Assembly (NCBI GenBank): GCA_049999725.1
Contig: JBNGIS010006673.1
Span: 1 to 26,125, forward strand
DNA: 26,125 nucleotides
Direction: 5' to 3'
Source: Haplomitrium mnioides
Lineage: Eukaryota; Marchantiophyta; Haplomitriopsida; Calobryales
Below are positions 9,785 through 20,174 of this stretch, piece by piece; within the stretch, counting starts at the first letter, position 1; the number at the start of each line of letters is the position of its first letter. The translations under genes were made by a program, and so were the position numbers. The notes beneath the pieces were generated by a model. That model had not been told where the DNA came from. It worked only from the letters and a program-made list of their open reading frames with translations, and made no database searches.

Positions 9785-10877
9785 TAGTCAATTGGAGCTA
9801 GAAAGGGAAGAGAAGCCAGAACATCTTTGAGAGCTTGAAATGCTTGCTGGCAGTTCTCAGTCCAGACAAAAGGAACTGTATGCCTTGTTAGCTGATATAA
9901 AGGGGCAACAATCTTAGCATAATTCTGGCAATAGCGTTTGTAATAGACCGATTTGCCCAAAAAATATTGGAGCTGCTTGACTGTGGTCAGTGGGGGGAGA
10001 GAGAGGATAATGCTTATTTTCGCAGGATTTGGATGTAGTCCTTTCTCTGAGACAATATGCCCTAGAAGCACACCTGCTGACGTAAGGAACTTACACTTTT
10101 TTTGGATTTAATGAAATGCTATATATGCGGCAACAAGTGAAAGCAAGTTCCAATTTGGCAAGGTGCTGGTTTGTAGTGCTGTACATCGTAAAATCATCCA
10201 GGTAAATCTCAAGACACTTGTCGGGTCCTTGGAGAAGGGACTCAAATGCCATGAGCATGATTCTCTGGAATGCGCTTGTGGCATTGCAAAGACCAAAGAC
10301 TAATTTGTTATAGGAGTAGCACCCCCAAGGCGTAGTGACAGTGGTCAGATGTCTGGAATCCGGATGGATTTCGATTTGATTATAGTTGGAAAAACCATCC
10401 AGAAAACTATAACACTGCTTTCCAGCCACGTTATCCAGAATTGTGTCGATAAAAGGAATAGGGAAGTGTTCTGAAATGGTGGCAGCATTGAGGGCCTTGA
10501 AGTCACCACAGACTCTTACTGATCCATCAGGTTTTGGAACCACCACAATCGGTGAACCAATCTGTGAGGCCTACGTGGGAGATGATGTCGGCGTGGAGCA
10601 TTTTGGTTATATCTTTCTGTACCAAGTCTGTATATTTAGGATTGAGCTAGTATGGATGCCTTCGGATAGGGTGAGCATCCAATCGAAGCCTGATGTGATA
10701 TTGGTATACAGATGCTGGGATTCCTGTCATCTCATCATATTCCCAAGCAAAAACATCAATGTATTTGTGGATCAGCTGTAAGAAGGCCGGTTCTTGGGCC
10801 TCAGAAATTCCGTCATAGACCTTTAGACTATTGTGTTCTGCTGGGAGAACTAGTAAGTCCTTAAATTGTACTTCCAA
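9785..10877 (-). pseudogene. pol (RT): Ty3/Gypsy reverse transcriptase, inactivated by frameshifts
   Basis: The enzyme would copy element RNA into DNA inside the particle. The N-terminal part (10877-10647) contains KYIDVFAWEYDEMTGI, the conserved segment that precedes RT. The palm then shows VVPKPDGSVRVCGDFKALN, LDGFSNYNQI with the first catalytic Asp, FGLCNATSAFQ, and YLDDF (10205-10191) with both catalytic Asp. The thumb/connection LLGHIVSEKGLHPNPAKI runs from 10071, and WTENCQQAFQALK leads to RNase H. Four lesions are visible: a frameshift in the A6 run at about 10877-10882, a TAG near 10649, a one-base shift near 10550 (TGGTTCACC), and a frameshift in the A7 run near 10095-10101. Motif choice and the lack of a chromodomain downstream point to the Tat/Athila side of plant Ty3/Gypsy. 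Confidence 0.95.
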
Positions 10878-11824
10878 AAAATTACAGGTGAGAAAAAGAT
10901 TGCGAAAGGATCGAGAGTATCATCTTCAGTTTGTGGGATCAAAAATCGAGAGGTTGTATCCAACAACGATAAATCTGTAAATTGCTTCTCCAGAGATTGA
11001 GGGGATGGAGAAGGGGCATGGGTATACATGGAAAGAACCACTCTATGTCCTAGAGGTCCAATGGTCAATGTCCCATCTGCAAAATCCAATTGTGCGTGGC
11101 TTTGTTTAAGCCATGGACGCCCAAGGAGTAACGGGTACTGATTTTGTTGCATTATGCGCAAGACCAAATAGTGAACCAAGTATTCCTGGTCAGCAAAGAG
11201 AGTGGGTACATTGCAGAGAACTCCAAGGGACAGAACATCGCTGCCATCCGCAAGGCGAAGAACAAGAGATGTTTTTTGCAAGGCACTCATTGGATATCCA
11301 ATAGAGCTCATTGTATGCTCTGTCATGATATTAACGGCTGAACCAGTGTCCAAATGTGCCGCTGGAATCATGACACCATCTATGAGGACTGCGGTGGCTG
11401 GTGTCCTTGGGTCATATAAGGAGACCATATGGACAACGGATAAGGCCTCTTCATCGAGAGGCAACTCTGCCATGGGAGGAGGGTTTGAAACCAAACTGAG
11501 AGGAATGGAAGGAGAAGAAGAAGAAGAAGGGTCCTCCATTGGAAGCGCTGAAGGTGGGCGGCGCTTAGCTGCCTTAGGCGTGCTGGCCTTCACTAAACAG
11601 TTTGCTTGGACGGGCTTCCGAGGCATGACCAAGGCTGAACGAAGAGAATTGCGTGAGGGTGCATGAAGTCGCAAAAGCTGGCCAATGGACATGTGTGCCT
11701 GCTGTTGAGCAACATTTGCAAATATATCATATGGTGCAATGTTCTGCAGGGATAAGGGGAGAGCCTTGCACTTATGACTCCTCATGGGAATCCCCTTGAC
11801 AGGCCTCTTGGGAGGGAGAGGCAA
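10850..11824 (-). pseudogene. pro: Ty3/Gypsy protease region (retropepsin) with gag-pol linker
   Basis: The 324-codon open frame begins with a linker resembling the gag-pol junction of plant elements (YDIFANVAQQQAHMSIGQLL). A Ser/Pro-rich stretch follows, then an aspartic protease: HLDTGSAVNIM carries the catalytic D-T-G-S at 11350-11339, and LLLGRPWL marks the flap-to-C-terminal part. The protease would cut the polyprotein into its working parts. This is the longest intact frame in the element. It lies one frame away from gag, so gag-pro expression would have needed frameshifting, or the shift is a mutation near 11800. It ends by a frameshift in the A6 run (10877-10882), after which RT-type sequence resumes. 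Confidence 0.88.
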
Positions 11825-13977
11825 AGCGTCAGCTGTGGTGCCCTGGTATGGCCACCAGAGGAAATATGTTGGTCGAGTGGAACCTGAGGAGAAGGAAGAG
11901 GATCCACTTGAGTATGTGCTGGAATCCTGTAAGAGAGATTAGCACAAGCACTGAGTGTGGCCAATTCATTGGAAAAGTTAAGCCTAGGTGCTCATGCTGG
12001 TGGGGTAGCCAAGGGAGGGGCTGCCACTACACAGGGTTCAGCCAACCAAAGAGGGGCAGCAGATGTGGCCAATTGAGCCTAGGAGCGTAAGGTAATGTTC
12101 ACTAAGACCACCTGAACTTGCTGGACATTTTGTGGGGGTCCAGCATTGGATGTGGTAGGGAGAGGGAGCACTGGAGTCGCTTGCGGGGCAGCCAATAGTT
12201 GAGGCTTAGGGGCAGGTGCCAGCGCCAATTGTTGAGCTGGCTGAACTGCAAAATCTTGATTGGGTTGCGCCTAGTAGTAAGTAATCTGTGGTGGCGGAGG
12301 TGCATACCCTGTTCCCGAATTCTGAGTTTGTTGCAGGACTGGTTGATATTGCTGTGTGGCTTGGTATTGTTGCTGTTGATATTGGGGAGCATGCTGGTAG
12401 CTTGTTTGGTTATACCCCGCTTGAGGCTGTTGGTAGGCAGGCTGGTTGTGTTGATACTGCTGGTAATTTCGCTGCTGCCGATACTAATGCTGCTGTAAAG
12501 CATAATACGCATTAGAGTTCTGGCCCGGATGTCCAAACCGATTGTTGTAAGGTCATTGGTTTGGGTAGCCTTGATTAGGCCGTTAGTACATGGGTTGTGG
12601 TCTGTTTTGATAATATTGGCTTGTACGTGGGTGGGGGCATTCTCTGGACAGATGTTTAGGACTCTAGCAATTATAACAGGTCAGTCCTATAGGAGGCCTA
12701 TACTGAGCATAGGGAAGATTGCCTCCTTGTTGCATGGCTGCCTGTGGGTAGCTCTGTTGCTGATAAGATGTTGCCTGGGCAGCAGGAGGAGCCTAGTAGA
12801 TAGGGGGAGAGATTTGACCTGCGGTTTGCGCCAACGCTACTGTATTAGGAGGAACAACAGCCATGTTGACATTAACACTAGACTTAGCTTCCACTACTTG
12901 AAGCCTTCTCCAGATAGGACAAACAACCGTCTCATGGTCTGATGATAGGCATAGGTCACACCAAATGGCTGGAGGACAAGCCTCTAAGGAAGAATGTTGC
13001 TGATTGCATCTAGTGCACCAAACATTGGCAGGCTGGGACTTTGTATTGGGTCCAGCACCAGATTGGACCATTTGTATTTTCATGTTTGCCATTTGGTCAA
13101 CCAGCAGATTGGATATATCATTTCTGACCTCAGCTCTGAACTCAGCAAATTCATCTCTGTGTGTGTTGGAAGCAATGGAAGATTCTGATCTAGTAGGAAT
13201 TGCTGGATTCTGATGTGAGTGAGTTGGTGCAGCAAGTCTAGGCGCATGTGAGGCCCCATAACTCAGGGTGCTCATGTTGGGCGCCTTGCTAGGGGAAGAG
13301 GAAGCGGCCGATGCGAACCGTTCTCTCCTCAGAAGCATCTTTTCGTAAGAGATAGCCACTTGGATGGCTCTGTCTAAGGTCTGCGGGTCTTGGAGCAACA
13401 CATGCTCTTGAATGGAGTTTGGTATACCTTTGATAAAGAACCTTGTTTGATCTTCGGCTGGTGGGGGAGTTCTTCTCTTACTAACTACTACTTTAAATAT
13501 GTTGTTGTAGTCCTGAATGGACTCTTCAGCATACATCTGAATGCAAAAGAGGTCATCCCATGCACAATTGAAGTGGTATGCTGGACGAAAACGGTCTAGA
13601 AACGTTGTACAAAGATCAAGCCAAGAAACTATGGTAGCAGCCTCTTTGAAATACCAGTTGATGGCATCGCCATCTAATGTGGTCGGGAATTGGTGCCTGA
13701 GAACATCCTCAGGATCTCATGTGGCTGCAGCTAAGGCCTGAAACCGATTTAGATGCGTGTCCACATCTACCCTGTCAGCTACCATCTGGCCAGTAAATTT
13801 CTGGCATGTGTATCTTGAAGGTAATGGCTGCGGGAAAGCCATGATTGGGACCTGATTTGGAACAGGGGAGGGGGAACGGGATATTCGAGTTTTCTTCCTA
13901 GGACACAGCGGACGCAGACACCTACGGACGTACCTATCAGATCTGGAAGAGGTAGAAAGTGGAGGAGGATGCTTCAT
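11782..13977 (-). pseudogene. gag: Ty3/Gypsy gag with three zinc knuckles and Gln/Tyr-rich tail, many stops
   Basis: The capsid part starts near 13800 (KFTGQMVADRVDVDTHLNRF, then INWYFKEAATIVSWLDLC, then QTRFFIKGIP). In-frame ATGs exist at 13977 and 13842; the latter is nearer the conserved part. Three zinc-knuckle boxes follow in the same frame: CTRCNQQHSSLEAC (13017-12976; His one residue early), CDLCLSSDHETVVC (12960-12919; perfect CX2CX4HX4C) and CYNC-stop-SPKHLSREC (12678-12637). The tail (12560-12100) is rich in Gln, Tyr and Pro. The whole 2.2 kb keeps one frame but has at least eight stops, including TGA 13717, TAG 12793, TAG in the third knuckle, and TAG 12484. Most sit where Gln, Arg or Trp is expected. 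Gag would package the element's RNA in cytoplasmic particles. Confidence 0.88.
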
Positions 13978-15005
13978 ACACCCAATGAAGCAATCGTGTT
14001 TCCTGAAGATTCAGGACTAGGCTCCAAGATTCCAGAAGAGGGATGTGCAACGAAAATAAAAGAAACATGCAGCCCACGGCCTTTGGCCCAACAAGCAATG
14101 CAAACTGAATTGACAAAAGAAAGGTGTGGCACACCTCAGATCTGGAATGTAAGAGAACTAGGCTGGCTCAAAGAGAAACACTATAGCTCATGGGATATAA
14201 AGAAACCGACTCCACGGAGGTTGAGTATGTGAAAAATGATAAGAAGGTAGTGTGGAAGAAAAACCAGATTAGCAAACCAGATTAGCAAACTGAGCTTACT
14301 CCTTAATTAGCCCATTCGGTGGGAGTCCTTGGAGAGTGTGCAGGCTAACCATACCCTCATGTTTCAACTATGCTAAAGCCAAGCAAATCACTTCCATACA
14401 CTTCTTATGAGGTTATTGACATGATACTAGTCCACAAGCCAACAAGTAAAACCTATACTACAACCTATTTTCGACAGGGTTCCTCCCTCCCCATGACCCC
14501 CCTTCTTATGCCTTGCATAGACCCTACAATAACATCGTTGCTAGGGATAATACAGTGTTGCAACAGTGATGTTGTTGGCTGATCAAACTTTTGTGGTTCT
14601 CATTACTAGCCTATGCTACATTGCAAAAATTTCAAGCACTTTTGCTATCCTTGCTAACCTGTTAGTGGACCTGTGTAGTTAGTTGCTATTGAAATTCTGT
14701 TGTATTCTATGTGCCACACCTTATTGCTTCTTCCCATTGCTTCTCTTGAGGTCGAGATAGGCCATGACCTTCCAGTTGCTTCTCAATGATTCCTTTTTCT
14801 TCTTGGCACATTCTTACTTCATTCTTAAACTATTTTGATCTACCTTGGGTTGCTTGCTTGGGTGCAAGCCTTGTATGAACATTCTTGTTAATTTGCATTC
14901 TTTTCTTACTTTTCTCAAGAGTTGTGTTTTCAAAAATCCAAAATATAGTTATGTTACCACAATAGAACAATGGAGCCTTATCTAAGATGGTACCGTGATG
15001 CCTTT
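13978..15005. other. Spacer between two head-to-head gag remnants
   Basis: No gene is recognised. A 13-bp exact tandem duplication (AACCAGATTAGCA) lies at 14262-14287. I searched for a tRNA-complementary primer-binding site for the - strand element and for capsid sequence for the + strand fragment, and found neither. The 1-kb gap is too short for two complete LTRs plus a capsid region, so at least one element is truncated here. Confidence 0.6.
14262..14287 (+). repeat. 13-bp exact tandem duplication
   Basis: AACCAGATTAGCA occurs twice in direct succession. Confidence 0.95.
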
Positions 15006-15745
15006 GTGGCAAATTTCAAACAACAAGCCACATCTTTTTTCCCTGATTTATTTAACATGAAGCCTAGCATATGTGATATTTGTTTGGCATCAGATCATGG
15101 AACTATAGTCTGCCCATTCTGGCAGTGATATAAGGCGTTGCAAACCAAAGGAACTCTTTCTATATTTGAGTCCTATGTCTAAAAAACCCAAAATTTAACT
15201 TAAACACCTTATCACCAAACATCTCAATGGCCATACCAACCGACAACATACCAAACACCTTTTCAACTGAGTTACCAAGCTTCTTACTTGATGCCACAAT
15301 CTACAAACTAGATCATGTACCAGCATTATCCAACTAGGGAAGTGCCCTATTGTAGATATCAGCCACAACAGTTGATGTTTCAGCTAGAGTATTATCCGCC
15401 ATAGTTTGAGCCATAATATTATCAGCAGCCTTGCTAGCCACAACAATATCCACTGTATCCGCGTGAGGGTTTTGAGCAACATGTACCACCATAATATTAT
15501 CATCAAGAGGGCCATTCATCCTATTATGAGCAACCATCTCTACTTGAGTATTCCCAAGACCAACCACTACAAAATGTCAATCCGCAACCACTATCACAGC
15601 CCATACACTTTCAACTAGTGGAGCATCCAACTTCAAAGTTGCCATTTACCAATCAAGTGCCTCATACATGTTGGAAGCTCCTCTACTATAACCTCTGCTA
15701 TCACTGCTTGCTCCACCTATGCCATGCACCCAAGAAGTGCAACAA
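15006..15745 (+). pseudogene. gag: Truncated gag: zinc knuckle plus Gln/Tyr/Pro-rich tail
   Basis: One + strand frame contains CDICLASDHGTIVC (15072-15113), a perfect CX2CX4HX4C zinc knuckle followed by CPFW. It closely matches the second knuckle of the - strand element (CDLCLSSDHETVVC, CPIW). The same frame then runs through a tail rich in Gln, Tyr and Pro (for example PYHQTSQWPYQPTTYQ) and reaches a cysteine cluster near 15700-15740 (CYHC...CHAPKKC) that fits a degraded last knuckle. The domain order is the same as in the - strand gag. About eight stops interrupt it, from TGA 15126 and TAA 15180 onward. Several lie between Pro and Tyr, where Gln is expected, and TGA 15126 aligns with an Arg. 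The capsid part upstream is missing. Confidence 0.75.
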
Positions 15746-16812
15746 AGTGACAGCATTAATGACATATTGTGTATGGATGTTCAACAAGAGACTATAGTGG
15801 TACAAACCATTCTAGACTTGCATGAGGTAACATCAAATCTCCAAGCAGTGGCAATGCCATTGTTGGAACATTTTCTAAGTGATGGGTTTCCTCAAACCAT
15901 TCTTACGTCTTAGATGCCTAACTATTTTCAAAGGCTCTAACAACACTAAGCAACATCAGCAGAGAAAATCAAAGGATAGTGTCTATCCTTGCAAGATGGT
16001 GCTATCAATGACTTTGGTCAACCCAAAACCTCCTAATGCCACACTTTGAGGAAGATAGGATAGTTCTAGAGACTGGTATGAATGAAGATTATTTTGGGTG
16101 TTTATTTGAACAAGGCCAGCATGAGGAGGTAGAGTTTGGATAGTTGTTGCTCATTTCAAACCAGCCAGAGAGCATGCCTGATTGTGGAGACATCATAGAA
16201 GAGCACACACATATCCCAAGTGTTAACATTCCAATGCCAAAATCAGAAGCTTTAAGACTTCCAGCTATTGAACTGACATCTCTGGTATCACATACTGTGA
16301 CAAAAAGTGCATAGGGTGCAGATTGTGCTCCTAGCAACCTGGATGAAGAGGACACTTTTTTGGTTCATTGTTTGCACCAATTGTTGGGGAAGAAGAGAGT
16401 TTAGACTCAGAAGTTCCTTTAGATCCATAGGAGGTCATCTTTATCTATACCATAGTTGAAGTGATCCTTACGTCTCCCTTAGAGTTGCAATTTCCAATAC
16501 AAAATGAACAAATATTCATGGTTCTAAACTCTGCAATTTCTCCTACTATGACACCCTATTCCACACATATAGTGTTGTGCCATGTGGTTCAAGTTCTGAA
16601 GAGCATGATGAGTGTACTCAAGAATAGTTCTGAGACAAGTGTTGTACTTTTGGACATTGCAAGTCCATTGCATACTCAAACCTTAGGTTGGATAAGAGAT
16701 CAATTGTTGGCATCCAACCAAGCCCAAAGACGGATATGGGATCCTGGAGTAGTCAATGATTTAGTGGAAGATCTATGCATGAGCGTGTCTCATATTCAAT
16801 TCAAACCACCAT
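15719..16812 (+). pseudogene. Unidentified ORF remnants following the truncated gag
   Basis: I do not recognise these. Three open pieces in three different frames follow the gag tail: 15719-15913 (rich in acidic and aliphatic residues, starting MPCTQEVQQSD), about 16078-16400 (contains SMPDCGDIIEEHTHIPSVN and two in-frame stops) and 16461-16814 (117 codons, ending VSHIQFKPP). None shows protease, reverse transcriptase, RNase H or integrase motifs. The last stop stands in the same relation to the downstream repeat block as the integrase stop does in the - strand element. They therefore occupy the place of pol. They may be a captured or family-specific ORF of a non-autonomous element, or heavily decayed sequence. 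Confidence 0.4.
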
Positions 16813-16904
16813 GAAGAATCTACCTTGTGTCGTAGTTGTTTAATTTTCAAACATTTGTTTGTTTGATGTAGCCCACTCTTTGTTTTTCTAGTCTCTCTCT
16901 TTTG

Positions 16905-17115
16905 TTCTATTCCCTGCCACTAAGCCGATGCCATCCTTGGGAGTTTCCAAATTAGAACCAAATCAACATTTTTTGTTTGGACGCTCATAATTGAACCAAA
17001 AGATTTGTAAGGGCTAGAAAAAGAAGTCAAGGTGAGTGCACGGAGTGTACAAAGGAAGAAGAGAGCACAAAAAAGGAGACAACAATGACATTGAAGGCAG
17101 AAGCGATGAACAGCG
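16905..17115 (+). repeat. Post-pol repeat block, copy B
   Basis: This block is related to the reverse complement of 7770-7985, with the same series of landmarks (GTTCTATTCCCTGCCAC, GACGCTCA, ATTGAACC, GTGCACG). It starts about 95 bp after the last stop of the preceding ORF remnant, matching the layout of the - strand element. It indicates that the + strand fragment belongs to a related element family. Confidence 0.7.
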
Positions 17116-18086
17116 GAAACCATCTAGTCAGAAAGAAAAATAAGAGTTGAGATATTGAAATTGGAATTAATCATGATTAATAGCTGCTACTTTGAACCAA
17201 GAACAAGCTACTCAAAACAAGAACATTTTCTTTAATAGGAAAAATTGTGATTTTTTAGCTCAAAAGCAGAAAAAACGAAGTTATTTTTTAAAAACAAAAA
17301 GTACATGAGTTTTTTAGGTTCATTTTTTGCCGTTTAAACAAGCATAGTAGAGCAAGAGTCAATTTCATTATGCCAAATCGAACAATATGATTAGTTCTTA
17401 TGAAAATATTAGAAAACTTGAAATCGATGAAAAATAAAAGTTATAAAAGTTATTAAAACAATATTATAAAAGTTATAGTAAGTTTTCACAAGAAAGTTGC
17501 ATTTATTATTGATTACAATTCGAAGCCCAAAAATATGAAATACACGTCAGAAGAAACTATTTTGAAATATCTTTGATTGCACAAACTCTAGACACGCATA
17601 GACATGATGTTCTTTGAAACTTTTTTTTGGAAAAACAATTACAAAACATGAGGAAAAAGCCTAAGTAGACTAGAAGTCAAGGGAATGAGTTTGCAATTGT
17701 AGACACAGAAACCAACAAAATGAAACATCGCATGGATTTAGAAGCTCTATTTTCAAGTTTAAGCAAGAAAGAAGATTTTATTTGTAGTAAGTGGGTTTAG
17801 AAAAAAGGTTTCAACAATTTAAAATATTTTATAACTCAACAAAGCAATATACACAAAGGAGTCATAGTTCATAATAAAAAAGGCAATGTCTATAGAGATT
17901 GAATTAAGAGTGTAAACAAGAAACATCTCCAAGATTTTGACTTGACTCTACCAAACAAAGGTTTCGATTTCTACAAAAGAGTTTACAACTTGTGTAGAAA
18001 TTAAGTTCTAACCTGTAATCTTTGTATGTAGAAGTTGGAGGGTTGTATATGAGAAGTAAAATGTGTGGAAGGCTTGGACTTCTATC

Positions 18087-18240
18087 CCAAAGTCTATGTG
18101 CGCATAGGAATTGGAGGTCACCATCTAAACACTCCACTCCAAAGTCTATGCATGCATAGGAATCCGAACTCACCATTTGAACACTCTACAACAAAGACTA
18201 TCAAGAAACTAGGTTTAAGATTCCATAGAAGAGTTTTTGA
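18087..18240 (+). repeat. 52-bp degenerate tandem repeat with palindromic core
   Basis: Copy 1 starts at 18087 and copy 2 at 18139, both beginning CCAAAGTCTATG and sharing CATAGGAAT, TCACCAT and AACACTC. A weaker third copy starts near 18191. Copy 2 contains the perfect palindrome CTATGCATGCATAG (18146-18159); copy 1 has the variant CTATGTGCGCATAG. Related single motifs occur near 18270 and 18343. Confidence 0.8.
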
Positions 18241-18935
18241 ATACACAATTTTTTGACTTACAAATCAAAGTCTATGCGTGCATATGCTTTAGACTTCTAC
18301 AACCAAGGATATAGACAAAAAACGTTCTATTTTTTGCAACAAACTCTATGCATGCAAAAGATTTCATTTTCTTATTCGGAATCTAAACGTAAAACAGGTA
18401 TAAAGCTCTATATTTGAGTCAAAGTGTGCCAAAGGTTTTAAGTTATACATCAAAGTTCTTACATGCAAAAAATAAGTAGTCAATTTGGGTAGATGCTTTA
18501 GCAATACAATAAGCTTAAACTCTTCTAGCAAGCATTAAAGTTGGAAACAACATGCCTACATTTTGGATAAGAAAATATTTTACAAAGCAAATGAAAATAT
18601 TAGCTAAAAATTCAAGTTTCATTTACAGAGAACAACATTCAAATTGAAATAATTTACAGTAAAAAGTTCAAGGTAGCATGTGAGAGCATAATTCCTTATA
18701 GAAGGTCAAAAATAGCTTGAAGGAGTTCTTTTCTACGCGGTGGAGTAAGAAGGAAATGGTAAAGCTTTAGTTTTGGGTATAATAAGTGTAAAGTTGTAAA
18801 ACCTTAAGGATAAGAGGAAAATTTTGGATATAATTGTCCAAAAAAGAAGGCTGACTAATGAGGAAGTTGATTTCTTTTTCAGAGAAGAAGAAAAGAAAAG
18901 GAAAAATATTTTGGTAAAACTAATATAAGTGTTGA

Positions 18936-18949
18936 GGGCTAGCTAGCCC
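18936..18949. repeat. 14-bp perfect palindrome beside a TATC microsatellite
   Basis: GGGCTAGCTAGCCC is its own reverse complement. It is followed immediately by repeated TATC units (18951-18970). Confidence 0.9.
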
Positions 18950-20174
18950 CTATCTATCTATTTCTATCTATTGTATGTGTTGGTGGATAGCTTACCCAAG
19001 AGCTACGTTAAGTGGATCGAATGATAGATGCCGATGCCCTGAACTAGGTCCGTCCAGAGGCAGGAAGAAGTAGTGGCCTTACACCCTTGTGGGGTTGCCT
19101 CTCGAAAGGAAGAGAATGTCAAATCCTTATATATTGCTTCTATGTTATGCGAGAACACTTATGGGATGTTTGGAATGAATCTGGGAAGGCCACCTATGAA
19201 GAAATACTTCTGTGAGGAGGAGTATCTCCTATGACAAAAGAAGGTGCAGTGATCAATCTAGTGACGAAGAGGCACCCTCTGTGAATTGAAATATGGAGAA
19301 GATTGTTGTGTGGAAGGAACAATGCGTTATATTGAATGCATCAAGTATGCGTATTCGCGAGTTGGGAAGAATTTTTGGATATTTCGAAGGTATGGTTTTC
19401 TAGCTTCTCAGTAGACGAGATTAAAAATGGTAGGATTTAGAAGTGAAGAATTGTCCTATGCGCGAGTCTTGTTGTGGAAATTTTATAATCAGAAAGGCAG
19501 TCCTATAGAGAAATTGATCTCTGCTGCGTGAGACATTCTGCAGGTTGTCAATTGAGAGGTCTTAGAGGCATTCATGTGTGTGAAAATCCTCTATGAACCT
19601 CTGCAAAGAAATTAAGGTGAAAGGAGGTCCTAACGATGAAGGTAAGTTACGAGGAGATCCCTTGAAGAATCGATTTGCAAAAAATCAACCTGTGGCGAAA
19701 ATGTTGTTTGCAATGAGGATCTGCGAGGTGGTCTGCGAATCAATTCCTAGTGGAGAGGAGCCTTACAAATTGAAGGAAGGATTCACCAGCATTGAAAATC
19801 CCTCTGGAGAAATCAAATGTTGTGACAAATTTTAAGGAATAAACACGCGTCGAGCGATTCCTACTGCGATGAAGTGAAATAATAAGAACGAAGATAATTG
19901 GAGAAATTGATCTATGAAGAATTGAAGTGATGCTGTGAGTAGATTTGCGTGAATGCATGGTACGGAAATATGGAGGAAGGAAATCGATCAAAGATGAACG
20001 ATCGGATATGATGAAGGTTTGCGAAGGGCTGTTGTGAAGTGGAGATCGATCGAGTTGCTCTGCGACCTGTTTGAAAATGAAAGTGGAATTAAATCTTAAA
20101 AGAAACAAGTTTTCAAAATGAAGGAAGGAAGGTCCATTAGTCGGAAAGACGGATCGGAACCAAGTCCTCCGATG

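Larger units (their letters stand above)
8047..13977 (-). mobile_element. Near-complete, dead Ty3/Gypsy (Tat/Athila-like) internal region
   Basis: The order gag, protease, reverse transcriptase, RNase H, integrase is the Ty3/Gypsy order and is complete on the - strand over 5.9 kb. No chromodomain or envelope-like ORF follows integrase. No primer-binding site was recognised upstream of gag (13978-15000), and no pair of matching LTRs was found, so the element's ends are lost or unrecognisable. At least five frameshifts, most in homopolymer runs, and a dozen or more stops exclude function. Confidence 0.93.
17130..18950 (+). other. AT-rich stretch without gene, possibly LTR of the + strand fragment
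   Basis: The sequence is A/T-rich with scattered stops on both strands. It holds a set of 52-bp repeats (18087-18240) and a 14-bp palindrome (18936-18949). It follows the post-pol block, so it is where a 3' LTR would lie, but no second copy is present to prove it. No RNA gene is seen. Confidence 0.4.

Noticed and set aside
11202-11666. 154-codon + strand frame opposite the protease
   Set aside because: It is antisense to the well-supported protease frame and shows no domain.
12102-12536. 144-codon - strand frame and the antisense frames at 12199-12515
   Set aside because: They are shadows of the Gln/Tyr-rich gag tail; the real frame is identified by the zinc knuckles and by matching the frame of the capsid.
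14500-14560. Possible primer-binding site for the - strand element in the C-rich stretch
   Set aside because: No sequence ending in CCA on the proper strand matches the 3' end of a tRNA I can name.
16461-16814. Possible integrase C-terminus
   Set aside because: Its position before the shared 3' block suggested it, but there is no GPY/F motif and no similarity to the - strand integrase end.
18087-18360. CRISPR-like spaced repeats
   Set aside because: The repeats are contiguous, degenerate and few, in plant DNA; there are no uniform spacers.
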